Shown here piece by piece: positions 16,267 through 22,938 of a stretch of DNA of 64,000 nucleotides. The stretch is taken from assembly GCF_003008615.1 (NCBI RefSeq), contig NZ_CP027657.1:3596001-3660000 (forward strand), read 5' to 3'. Source of the DNA: Pseudomonas mendocina. GTDB lineage: Bacteria; Pseudomonadota; Gammaproteobacteria; Pseudomonadales; Pseudomonadaceae. How positions within the stretch are numbered: the first letter of the stretch is position 1; the number at the start of each line of letters is the position of its first letter. The notes below the pieces were generated by a model. The model was not told the origin of the DNA. It worked only from the letters and a program-made list of their open reading frames with translations, and did not search any database. A program made the position numbers and the translations under genes.

Positions 16267-16335
16267 AACTAAGTAATATTTACTAGGTAGCCCCATTGTC
16301 GGGCGCTTTCCTACTAAGTACAAGCTACTAAGTAG
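16267..16335. promoter_or_regulatory. Four palindromic operator sites between excisionase-like and repressor genes
   Basis: A perfect 11-bp palindrome CTACTAAGTAG lies at 16325-16335. Three variants are present: ACTAAGTA near 16268-16275, TACTAGGTAG at 16281-16290 and CTACTAAGTA at 16311-16320. They cover the divergent promoter region and end 11 bp before the repressor start. They are the natural candidates for repressor binding sites. The repressor of the second element has different palindromes. Confidence 0.7.
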
Positions 16336-16346
16336 AATTTTTAGGA

Positions 16347-16613
16347 ATGATAAGAGATCGGCTTATAAGCCTTTTCGACAGTAAGCGGACGAGCGTCTGG
16401 TTTGAGAAGGAAACCGGTATCGACCGATACCGATGGGGCAACATCCGCAGCGGGAAGGCCCGCCTGTCTGACGCAGAGATAGATGCCGTCGTGAAGGTGT
16501 TTCCTCAGTATTCGCTATGGCTGGTCAGCGGCGAGATCGCGCCGGAGATAGGCCAGACCAGCCCCGAATTCGACGAAGCCAACCGAAACTTGGCCAATCC
16601 AAACGCGGGATAG
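16347..16613 (+). CDS. Prophage repressor (Pf4r-like), helix-turn-helix
   Basis: The 88-residue protein should keep the phage dormant. It begins IRDRLISLFDSKRTSVWFEK, contains a helix-turn-helix like region (DRYRWGNIRSGKARLSDAEI), and has the family C-terminus VFPQYSLWLVSGEIAPEIGQ ending in NPNAG. The gene at 22535 is a homologue with the same C-terminal block. The ribosome site is unusual: AGGA directly abuts the ATG, so translation may be leaderless or weak. Low repressor level would fit. Confidence 0.78.
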   Translation: MIRDRLISLFDSKRTSVWFEKETGIDRYRWGNIRSGKARLSDAEIDAVVKVFPQYSLWLVSGEIAPEIGQTSPEFDEANRNLANPNAG

Positions 16614-16676
16614 CGATCACACAGGAAGTAGCTAGGCGCTGGTACGCCCGAAAGGAATGACACAGGGAGTAGTGAC

Positions 16677-17138
16677 ATGGCTCATGAGAGCAAGCCTGAT
16701 CCGGTTGAAGATTACCGAAATATTCAGCGTGAAGTTAAGGAGTGGGAAAAATACCTAAACGATAATGTTGGGTATTTCGCATTCACATTTGCCGTTGCTT
16801 CATTAGGAACTAGCATGCCTCAACTTTGGGCGATGATTAGTCTTGTGTTTATTGTGGCGGGGCATGTTGTAAATAAAAAAGGGAAGATGGCAACTCTAGA
16901 GAGAGTTGTTGCATTGAGGAAGAAATCGGATAGTGAGTACTACGCGTTTGTTGAAAAGGAAGCTAGAAGAACTATAAGTGTAAAGCGATCTATACCGTTT
17001 GTTATAGGTTATGTGACCTTGGTTGTTATAATGCTCGCACCTGCTTTGATGCCGGGCGACTGGGTGAGCTTTCTCTATGGTGGTAAACCTTATCTGGATT
17101 TTTCAACTCTCACGTTAAGGCATGGCGTAGAGATCTAA
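16677..17138 (+). CDS. Small three-helix membrane protein, prophage cargo
   Basis: The 153-residue protein has a soluble acidic start (PDPVEDYRNIQREVKEWEKYL), two close helices (YFAFTFAVASLGTSMPQLW and AMISLVFIVAGHVVN), a charged coiled segment, and a third helix (PFVIGYVTLVVIMLAPALM). It starts with a good GGGAG site. Its AT-rich codon use differs from the phage genes. It converges with the defence-like operon, overlapping its last gene by 4 bp. Superinfection exclusion, or an effector in defence (compare SLATT-type proteins), is possible but unproven. Confidence 0.65.
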   Translation: MAHESKPDPVEDYRNIQREVKEWEKYLNDNVGYFAFTFAVASLGTSMPQLWAMISLVFIVAGHVVNKKGKMATLERVVALRKKSDSEYYAFVEKEARRTISVKRSIPFVIGYVTLVVIMLAPALMPGDWVSFLYGGKPYLDFSTLTLRHGVEI

Positions 17139-18115
17139 TCAATGCTAATGCCTAGGTCATTGGCTATGTTTTCAAGCAGCGAGCGAGATAAAGGCCAATC
17201 CTGATTTAGGCGTCGCTTTTTGTTCCGCATCATCCAGTAAACAAACAGCACAACGCTCTGTTTGAAAAAAACTTCTGAGAAATATCTATCTTTGATTTTC
17301 TCAAAAATAAATGAGTTTCTTTCTAAGAAATCGCTAATCGATTCTAGCGTGGAGTCATCAAGGAACTGTTCGAAAGCGTCATAGACTACAAGCGATGAGC
17401 GCTGAGATATTGGTTTTAATTCTGTGTTTTTTAAGAATAGTGAGTCTAGCCCTTCAGCTATTCCGTGCTCTTGAAGTGGCCCGTAATTAAGTTTTTTTGT
17501 CGCCTGAGAGAAAAATTCATCAGTTGTTTCAATCAGCGCCATGCTCTTGGCAACTGTCCTATGAACCTCAGGATGCACTTTCTTCTGAGCTTTGTATATT
17601 GAATCGTGGGTCAGTTCGGCATGGGCATGTTGAAGTAGAGTTCTTATCTGTACTTCGCAGGGTGTATTGGAAGGTATTTCTATATCGTTGTAAATAAAGT
17701 CTTCTGTCGGTCGTAATACATAATGAACTGATTGGTACGAAAAAAGCAGAGGTTCGGAAATCTTTTCTTGGGCAAAGTGCTTGCAGTTATCAAATTTCCA
17801 TAATGAGTTACGCTGGATTGTTTCGCATATGAAGTCAATGTCTTCGGTTAGCAACACAACAAACCTGATGCCTACTTTGTCTTCAATCTGATGATATGGA
17901 TCTTGATAGCTTTTTTCAGGGCGATGGAATGCCTTGTCTAAAATTGATTCGTCAGACTTTAGTCTGGGCTCTTGGATATCAATTTTTAGAAATGTTTTGA
18001 GGTCTTTGCCCTGCTCCTCGAGTGAGGCTTTAATTTGCTCAATAATGAATAAGCCCCAGGCCGAGTAAATTGGCTTCTCTTTCTGCCAAAGAGATATGAA
18101 CTCTTGTTCGTTCAT
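17135..18115 (-). CDS. RelA/SpoT synthetase-domain protein (ToxSAS/CapRel-like), prophage cargo
   Basis: The 326-residue protein has a RelA_SpoT nucleotide-pyrophosphokinase domain. EDKVGIR lies at residues 78-84, SYQSVHYVL around 126-134, and EVQIRTLLQHAHAEL at 154-168, all signatures of the synthetase fold. No hydrolase (HD), TGS or ACT domain is present. The C-terminal 150 residues are helical and unfamiliar. Single-domain synthetases act as toxins (ppApp synthesis or tRNA CCA-end pyrophosphorylation) or as phage sensors in CapRel. Its start overlaps the NA37-like gene by 4 bp (ATGA). Codon use is AT-rich. The reaction cannot be read from sequence. Confidence 0.85.
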   Translation of the reverse strand: MNEQEFISLWQKEKPIYSAWGLFIIEQIKASLEEQGKDLKTFLKIDIQEPRLKSDESILDKAFHRPEKSYQDPYHQIEDKVGIRFVVLLTEDIDFICETIQRNSLWKFDNCKHFAQEKISEPLLFSYQSVHYVLRPTEDFIYNDIEIPSNTPCEVQIRTLLQHAHAELTHDSIYKAQKKVHPEVHRTVAKSMALIETTDEFFSQATKKLNYGPLQEHGIAEGLDSLFLKNTELKPISQRSSLVVYDAFEQFLDDSTLESISDFLERNSFIFEKIKDRYFSEVFFKQSVVLFVYWMMRNKKRRLNQDWPLSRSLLENIANDLGISID

Positions 18116-19209
18116 TCTTGTTGAATCACTTTGTCTTTGATGATGACTTTAGTCCATTCTGCGTGCATACCATATTCGTCAATATCTCCTTCAATAGGTT
18201 CAATGCTTACTAGTGCTTTGAAAGCCTCAGAGGGGGCAAGGATCTTAACGTTTCCACCGAAGCTGATTTTGCGAAATCTTAAATTGCTTTCGATGTGAGT
18301 TATATCCTTGGTTATGTCTGTGCTTGGTACGCCGTGTTTATCCATGTGGCTAGAGAATTCGTCCTGAGTGTCTACATCAGAAAAGAATCTGGATGAAAAT
18401 TCTGAGGTGCTGATAGTAGAGGATTTTTCTACCTTGAGATAAGTGATAAGAGCATTTAAAAGGTCATTGCGTTGAATAGGGTCGATGTTAAGCTTTTTGA
18501 TGAATGAGCAAGTTGCATCATAAAAGCTCTTAGTATCTCTAGCGCTGGTTTTGGGGTAGCCGCACCCTAAAAAACGAGAGTAAAAGTACTGTGCAGCAGC
18601 CTTGCCGTCAGTTTGGTTTATTTGTGAGTCTGAGACCAAGACAGACCATTTTTCATTAAGGTCTTCACATTGGTCGTTATGTTCAGGTTTCTCAAAAAAA
18701 CCAGCGGTTTTATAGAGCTTGGTGGCGGGGGTTAATAAAACCTCCTCGACAAACTTTAGAGATATTTCTTTGGTTATGTCGTTTACTTCTTTTTCGTATG
18801 CACTGTGAATCTCAGCCTTTATTATTCCAAGGAACTTTCTGTGGGGGTGTCCTTGCCTGCCTGTAAATATAACGACGATTCCACCAGGGATGGAACGAGC
18901 TTTCTGTGCTTCGGTAAGCTTCAACGCCATATCGTAAGAGGATGCTGCAAAGGTTGCATCGTCTTGATCTATCATTTTGTTTACAATGGATGCCATGTCA
19001 TTATTGGCTTGGTTAATAATATCCATCTTCACCGCCTTAGAATCGCGACCGAGAGCTTCTCTAACTCTAGTCTTGAAGGTAGTCATAGCGGTTTTGTCAA
19101 ATCTTGTATATTCGTGACTTTGTAGTGGGGGAACTACTTTCCCTTCTGGGTCGCGTTGATAAACTTGGTGGATAATAATTCTGTCTATTTCTAAGTTTAT
19201 AAGATCCAT
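18112..19209 (-). CDS. NdpA/NA37-family nucleoid-associated protein, prophage cargo
   Basis: The 365-residue protein resembles E. coli YejK (NdpA) in layout. It starts NLEIDRIIIHQVYQRD, has GGIVVIFTG and FLGIIKAEI in the middle, and a central FYSRFLGCGYPKTSARDTKS region. It ends with EFSSHMDKHGV and a beta-rich end (NLRFRKISFGGNVKIL). NA37 proteins bind DNA or associate with the nucleoid, but their chemistry is poorly known. It is sandwiched in an operon between an Mrr-like nuclease (15 bp gap) and the RelA/SpoT protein (4-bp overlap), so it may sense DNA or partner the toxin. Confidence 0.72.
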   Translation of the reverse strand: MDLINLEIDRIIIHQVYQRDPEGKVVPPLQSHEYTRFDKTAMTTFKTRVREALGRDSKAVKMDIINQANNDMASIVNKMIDQDDATFAASSYDMALKLTEAQKARSIPGGIVVIFTGRQGHPHRKFLGIIKAEIHSAYEKEVNDITKEISLKFVEEVLLTPATKLYKTAGFFEKPEHNDQCEDLNEKWSVLVSDSQINQTDGKAAAQYFYSRFLGCGYPKTSARDTKSFYDATCSFIKKLNIDPIQRNDLLNALITYLKVEKSSTISTSEFSSRFFSDVDTQDEFSSHMDKHGVPSTDITKDITHIESNLRFRKISFGGNVKILAPSEAFKALVSIEPIEGDIDEYGMHAEWTKVIIKDKVIQQE

Positions 19210-19224
19210 TAGGTGCTCTCGAAA

Positions 19225-20064
19225 TTAAATGTTAATTAGACCTTTGCATTTTGGGAAGGATTTGCATCCCCAAAACTTGCCGCCGAAGTTAGGGCCGCGT
19301 TTGGCTACTCGTAGTGTCATTTCGTTGCCACAGATAGGGCAAGCGGGCTGTTCATTTACCTTCTGAGCGCTTGGGGTATAGGATATTTGGCTTGATCTGT
19401 TTTCTTTAATCCATTTGCCCAAGTGCTCGCCAGATATTAGCTGTATATTTCGGCCTTCAGCGAAAGATATAGCATCTTGAGTATATGAGCCTGAAGTAAC
19501 GATGAATCCACCAGCTGCGCCTGATGCAGTCATGACTCCGAAGAATTCACGTATAACGGTAACGCCGACTTTTACTGATTTCCATTGTTTGCATTGGACT
19601 AGATATTTGTCAGAGCCCATGCGAAGAACTAAGTCGATACCGCCGTCAGGGCCGTTGCCGCCTGTCTCAGTGACAGTGAAGCCCTTACGACGAAAGGCTT
19701 CGCCAACTAGTTGTTCAAACTCACGCCAGCTCATGCCATCAATAACCTGTGCCGACTGAGCAGCAGAGGCCGCATCGTTAAGCAGCTTACGGCGCTTAGA
19801 TCGACCAATGACAGATGCTATGGAACCGAACACAAAGGCAGCAGGCACGATGTACTGGAGGAACATCGAGAAAGTGCGGAACATCTGCCCGACCATCATT
19901 TCACCTAGTTGCTTGGTACTGGCGACGGTGGGTGCCGGGCTAGTAGCGACAGAGTGAAAGAAAAGCCAAGCCGCAAAAGCGATCAGCAGGCTAACCCACC
20001 ATGGAAGGCGGCTAGCGATAAAGATGAGATCTTCGAAAGGCGAGGTTTTACTACGACGGGCCAT
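19225..20064 (-). CDS. Membrane-anchored Mrr-like restriction endonuclease with topoisomerase zinc ribbon
   Basis: The 279-residue protein starts at ATG 20064, preceded by AGAGGTAAGG. Two N-terminal helices (LPWWVSLLIAFAAWLFFHSV and FLQYIVPAAFVFGSIASVIG) are followed by an Mrr_cat nuclease domain: WREFEQLVGEAFRRKGFTV, then GPDGGIDLVL and YLVQCKQWK, which supply the PD-(D/E)xK residues. A C-terminal zinc ribbon (CPICGNEM ... FWGCKSFPKCKG) like that of topoisomerase I completes it. It should cut foreign or modified DNA near the membrane. It is the first gene of the three-gene operon and is less AT-rich than the other two. Confidence 0.85.
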   Translation of the reverse strand: MARRSKTSPFEDLIFIASRLPWWVSLLIAFAAWLFFHSVATSPAPTVASTKQLGEMMVGQMFRTFSMFLQYIVPAAFVFGSIASVIGRSKRRKLLNDAASAAQSAQVIDGMSWREFEQLVGEAFRRKGFTVTETGGNGPDGGIDLVLRMGSDKYLVQCKQWKSVKVGVTVIREFFGVMTASGAAGGFIVTSGSYTQDAISFAEGRNIQLISGEHLGKWIKENRSSQISYTPSAQKVNEQPACPICGNEMTLRVAKRGPNFGGKFWGCKSFPKCKGLINI

Positions 20065-20148
20065 CCTTACCTCTGAGCAGTCCTTGAATTGGCACATTGC
20101 CAGTAGGGGAAAGCTATCTTGTGAGAGGTGGGCCGTAAAGAGGGAGGG

Positions 20149-20156
20149 GTGACTAC
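20149..20156 (+). other. Candidate integrase arm-type site (right end)
   Basis: GTGACTAC, the 8-mer found twice beside attL, lies about 100 bp inside attR. The extended context GGTGACTACAT recurs at 25717. Confidence 0.4.
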
Positions 20157-20230
20157 ATTGGTCGAATTTTCTGGAAAGGACTGGTCTAGCCAGCGTAGGG
20201 GAGGGCTGGAAACCCAGATTTATGGGGCTT

Positions 20231-20306
20231 TCTGGCTCAGTCGGGCGGTTTGTAGCGGATTCATAATGCTGATGTCCCAGGTTCAAGTCCCGGTGTAGCC
20301 ACCATA
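20231..20306 (+). repeat. attR of the first prophage with phage right-end sequence
   Basis: 20259-20306 repeats the tRNA-Met 3' half exactly (48 bp). The preceding stretch 20231-20258 (CTGGCTCAGTCGGGCGG...GTAGCGG) is phage right-end DNA, because a homologous stretch lies at 25801-25828 at the end of the second element. Confidence 0.9.
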
Positions 20307-20312
20307 AATTTC

Positions 20313-20343
20313 AAGGGGTTAGCGCAAGCTAGCCCCTTTTTAT
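20313..20343 (+). terminator. Terminator behind the duplicated tRNA end
   Basis: The stem AAGGGGTTAGC / GCTAGCCCCTT with a GCAA loop is followed by TTTTATTT. It is the counterpart of the hairpin at 7500 and probably the older tRNA terminator or that of the second element. Confidence 0.8.
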
Positions 20344-20364
20344 TTGGGCCGAATTTTGTCCCTT

Positions 20365-20535
20365 TCAGTCGCCGTTAGAGCGAAGCTGGCTCAATACCGT
20401 TTCGCGTGAAGGTAATGGGCGCTCCGCATCGGTAGGCGTGACCTGAAAACCCGCCAAGCGCAGGCTGGCAAAGTAGTTGGAACGACGCCCCCTGGCGAAG
20501 TAGGTCTTTTTGATCTGCAAAGATGGGGGCGACAT
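20365..20535 (-). CDS. YhfG-like Fic antitoxin, orphan
   Basis: The 56-residue protein (KKTYFARGRRSNYFASLRLA then GFQVTP) resembles YhfG/DUF2559 proteins, which pair with and inhibit Fic AMP-transferase toxins encoded just downstream. Here the downstream side is only 59 bp from attR and has no fic gene, so it may have been cut off by the prophage boundary. The start ATG 20535 is chosen by homology. The longer frame to 20631 overlaps higA. Confidence 0.6.
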   Translation of the reverse strand: MSPPSLQIKKTYFARGRRSNYFASLRLAGFQVTPTDAERPLPSRETVLSQLRSNGD

Positions 20536-20573
20536 GACGCTAACTCTATCGACTGTGACAATCGTTTCAGCGA

Positions 20574-20861
20574 TCAGGCGAACGCCAGTTTGCCCACCTG
20601 TTTGAGGTCTACGTGCTGACGGGCGATCCATAGATCATAAGCGTCCTGCATGGCCAGCCAGCTTTCCGGCGAGCGCCCCAGTGCTACTGACAGGCGCAGG
20701 GCCATTTCCGGCGTTACACGGCTACTGCCTTTGAGTACACGACTCAGTGTCGAGGGTGCTACGCCTAGCTTCTCGGCCAACTCGCGGCCGCTAATGCCGT
20801 TGGGCTCCAGGTAGATATCGGTGATGAACTCACCGGGATGGGGTGGGTTGTGCATGTTCAT
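20574..20861 (-). CDS. higA: HigA-family antitoxin (XRE)
   Basis: The 95-residue protein starts HNPPHPGEFITDIYLEPNGI, then SGRELAEKLGVAPSTLSRVL, a classic HigA/VapI helix-turn-helix, and ends with PESWLAMQDAYDLW. It should bind the HigB toxin and repress its own promoter. Its partner gene upstream is frameshifted, so the antitoxin may now act alone. As I recall, P. aeruginosa PAO1 also has higA next to a tRNA-Met and ychF, which suggests this pair is chromosomal rather than phage-borne. Confidence 0.88.
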   Translation of the reverse strand: MNMHNPPHPGEFITDIYLEPNGISGRELAEKLGVAPSTLSRVLKGSSRVTPEMALRLSVALGRSPESWLAMQDAYDLWIARQHVDLKQVGKLAFA

Positions 20862-21138
20862 CAGTGGTAATCCTCATAGTCCAGGACATAAGCGTTTCCG
20901 TCGCGAAACTCGAACGTCAGCCGCCAGTTACCGTTTACCATGATCGACCAGCGCCCACGCATTTCTCCCTTGAGTGGGTGCAAGCGAAAGCCAGGGATAT
21001 CCATATCATCTATCGTCATAGCGGTATCCAGCGCTGCCAGTTGCATTCTTAATCGCTTGGCGTGGCTGCTTGTACGCCAGCCGTGCTGCCCGTTCCGAAC
21101 AGCTTGCGCAGCCCTTTGTGCTGGAAAGATTTGATCAT
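20861..21138 (-). pseudogene. higB: HigB toxin gene with a frameshift
   Basis: From ATG 21138 the first frame reads MIKSFQHKGLRKLFGTGSTA then GVQAATPSD and hits TAA. The conserved remainder (HAKRLRMQLAALDTAMTIDD ... HPLKGEMRGRWSIMVNGNWR) lies in another frame and joins near 21062-21078. An intact HigB would have about 92 residues, so a single-base indel has broken it, unless it is a sequencing error. The RNase toxin should be inactive. higA follows with a 1-bp overlap. Confidence 0.8.
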
Positions 21139-21149
21139 TACGGGAGTCT

Positions 21150-21172
21150 AGCGTGTTGCGCAACGCGCAATA
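21150..21172. promoter_or_regulatory. Probable higBA operator
   Basis: A palindrome centred on GTTGCGCAAC (21155-21164), extended by GCG...CGC arms, lies 12-35 bp upstream of the higB start. This is where HigA would bind. Confidence 0.5.
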
Positions 21173-21289
21173 ATGCGTAAATGCTCAGAGTCTTGTGTGG
21201 ACTGCACCTCGATCCGGGTGCTGGAGTCTCGGGCTGCTGCGCCAATCTAGTCGGCTCCGCCGGCCTGTGCGATGAGCACATCGATATCG

Positions 21290-21412
21290 TGCACTAACTA
21301 CGGGGCTGCCTTTCCGCGTACGTACGGTTTCGGCCAGACGAGTATCTTCGATCATTTCCAGCATGGCCTCGTACTGCTCAGTGGGAACGGCATAGAAGAC
21401 AGGTGCGTTGTG
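21290..21412 (-). pseudogene. Phd/YefM-type antitoxin, C-terminal remnant
   Basis: On the minus strand this reads HNAPVFYAVPTEQYEAMLEM then IEDTRLAETVRTRKGSPV, the conserved C-terminal half of a YefM/RelB-like antitoxin. It has no start, and its N-terminal half is replaced by the FitA-like fragment in another frame. No partner toxin gene is seen. Confidence 0.65.
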
Positions 21413-21650
21413 ATCGTGTCTCGCCGCCGCATTCGTGAAGGATGCCTATTGGGGCTTTCCTGAAGTCAGCCAGCGATACGGCGGTATCGGCCAGTATTCG
21501 GCAGGTCTTGGCCTTGGGCTGTTCGATAAACAGCGCCTCACGCAGCATCTGCCGCACTTCCTCTGCCATCGAGCGCCCATTACGAGTTGCCTGGGCGCGT
21601 AAATGTTCCTTGAGGTCGGCATCCAGGTTGCGAATGGTCAGGCTGGCCAT
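21378..21650 (-). pseudogene. FitA-like ribbon-helix-helix antitoxin, truncated
   Basis: The frame starts MASLTIRNLDADLKEHLRAQ, then ATRNGRSMAEEVRQMLREAL, a FitA-type antitoxin for a VapC/PIN toxin. After about residue 70 the frame runs into the Phd/YefM remnant in a different frame (ETRSQRTCLLCRSH). No PIN-domain toxin follows. The N-terminal DNA-binding part may still be made. Confidence 0.65.
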
Positions 21651-22150
21651 CAGCGCCACCAGCGATTAAGCAAGGCTCGCAACGAACGCTCACCGGGTGC
21701 TGGCGGTGGGGCGAAGCGCGGCATATCGCGTAGAGCGATCCACAGGTCACCTTGCCATTCCAGCAGGCTGATGCGTTGGCGATCCCAGGCCATCAGCGTG
21801 CGTTTTGGTTCCTGTGTGCGATGCTCCCAGGCGTCGCGCAAGGCGGGCAGGGCTTCGTGAGTGAGCCAGCGGCGCAGGTGGCGATTCTCGGGATGGCTGA
21901 AACGGCACAGGGCGCGATAAAGCGCGGATTCGCTGAGCATCTGCACAGGCTCCGCATCGCCCTGGTGGGTGCGGAAGATCACCGTACGCACCTGGTCGTC
22001 ATCCATCAGTCGGCAGATCCGCTCCGGGTGACGGTGCCCCATCAACAGGCCAAACTCCTTGGCACAGACCCAGGGCTGGCGGTCGATCATCACGCCGCGC
22101 AGCGGGCGGTTGTGGCGCATCAGCAGCAATGGGATATAGCTTTCTTCCAT
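21650..22150 (-). CDS. Bro-N domain antirepressor-like protein
   Basis: The 166-residue protein has the phage Bro-N pattern: RPLRGVMIDRQPWVCAKEFG, RICRLMDDDQVRTVIFRTHQ, and MLSESALYRALCRFSHPENR followed by a conserved RWLTHEALPALR. Such proteins relieve repression in phages. The C-terminal part is short. It lies between the toxin-antitoxin remnants and the excisionase pseudogene. Whether it belonged to the second inovirus or another phage is open. Confidence 0.75.
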   Translation of the reverse strand: MEESYIPLLLMRHNRPLRGVMIDRQPWVCAKEFGLLMGHRHPERICRLMDDDQVRTVIFRTHQGDAEPVQMLSESALYRALCRFSHPENRHLRRWLTHEALPALRDAWEHRTQEPKRTLMAWDRQRISLLEWQGDLWIALRDMPRFAPPPAPGERSLRALLNRWWR

Positions 22151-22189
22151 AAAGGCCTCCGTGGATTCAGGTAAGCAAGCTGATGCCTT

Positions 22190-22393
22190 GGACGTTGTTC
22201 ATGTTGATGACGCGGCACCGTGAGTCGGCAGGGCGTGGCTTTCGATCCAGCTGCGTTCCACGTCTCCGATGATTTGCTTCATGCCTAGGAGCTGAGCCAG
22301 CACGTATTTCGTGCAGAACGGTGCGTCGTGGAAATCCGTTACGCCTTGGCCGTCTCCCGAAATCTAAAACCCCACTACACCAGACTGTTCCAT
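22190..22393 (-). pseudogene. Excisionase-like gene, decayed copy of 15965-16237
   Basis: The minus strand from ATG 22393 reads MEQSGVVGF, then an in-frame TAG, then ISGDGQGVTDFHDAPFCTKY and VLAQLLGMKQIIGDVERSWI. It is almost the same as the first-prophage gene. A small deletion near 22215-22230 shifts the frame before the basic end. The gene cannot be functional. It shows that a second inovirus regulatory region once stood here. The rest of 22151-22534 holds the operators described separately. Confidence 0.85.
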
Positions 22394-22414
22394 GTAATTA
22401 CCCCTATAATCCGA

Positions 22415-22518
22415 CCTAAAGTTCCACTTTTAGGAACCTAATGCGGTGCTCCTAAAGCGTAATTTTTACTCTTGGAGTGAATATTACGCCAAGATTCTTT
22501 TGGAGTAAAATTCACTCC
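22415..22518. promoter_or_regulatory. Operator region of the second repressor
   Basis: Palindromes differ from those of the first prophage: CCTAAA-N8-TTTAGG (22415-22434), ACTC-TTG-GAGT (22468-22478) and GGAGT-N7-ACTCC (22502-22518). Two direct CTTTTGGAGT-like units lie just before the repressor gene. Confidence 0.55.
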
Positions 22519-22534
22519 TATTGATTTTTTATAA

Positions 22535-22789
22535 ATGGACGCGGTTAGAGATAGAGCGCTTCAATTGATCAAGCGGATAGGCCCGAAGCAGCTGAGCGAG
22601 CTGGGCGGCAAGAATCACGACAGATGGAAGAACATCAGTCGGGGAGCTATCCGAATCAGCACTGTAGAGGTGGGCGTGCTTGCAGACGCGTACCCTGAAT
22701 ACGCGTTATGGCTGATATCCGGCCGGATCGAGCCCGAGAACGGCCACGTAAGTCCTGATTACGACGAAGCCAATCCAAACGCGGGATAG
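22535..22789 (+). CDS. Second prophage repressor (Pf4r-like)
   Basis: The 84-residue homologue of the repressor at 16347 shares the C-terminal pattern YPEYALWLISGRIEPENGHV and ends NPNAG, while its N-terminal recognition region (IKRIGPKQLSELGGKNHDRW) is different. This fits a different operator. The gene lacks a clear ribosome site, as does the first one. Downstream DNA keeps the same TAGCTAGGCGCT motif followed by GTACGCCCG that also follows the first repressor, and then cargo starts. Confidence 0.72.
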   Translation: MDAVRDRALQLIKRIGPKQLSELGGKNHDRWKNISRGAIRISTVEVGVLADAYPEYALWLISGRIEPENGHVSPDYDEANPNAG

Positions 22790-22902
22790 CGATCGTTCAG
22801 CAAGTGGTAGCTAGGCGCTAGTACGCCCGCAAAATATAAGGCTTTTCGAAAATTTGCTGCTGTTCTACATAAATTTTACTGGAAAGTTTCTATACAGAAT
22901 GA

Positions 22903-22919
22903 CACGTAATTAATACGTG
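22903..22919. promoter_or_regulatory. Palindrome upstream of the methyltransferase gene
   Basis: CACGTA-N5-TACGTG (CACGTAATTAATACGTG) lies 20 bp before the methyltransferase start. It could be a control site limiting methyltransferase expression, or a promoter element. Confidence 0.4.
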
Positions 22920-22938
22920 AGATGGTAGGTTAAACGGA

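Noticed and set aside
20259-20306. A second tRNA-Met gene
   Set aside because: Only the 3' 46 nt are present, without the acceptor 5' strand, D-arm or promoter. It is an att duplicate.
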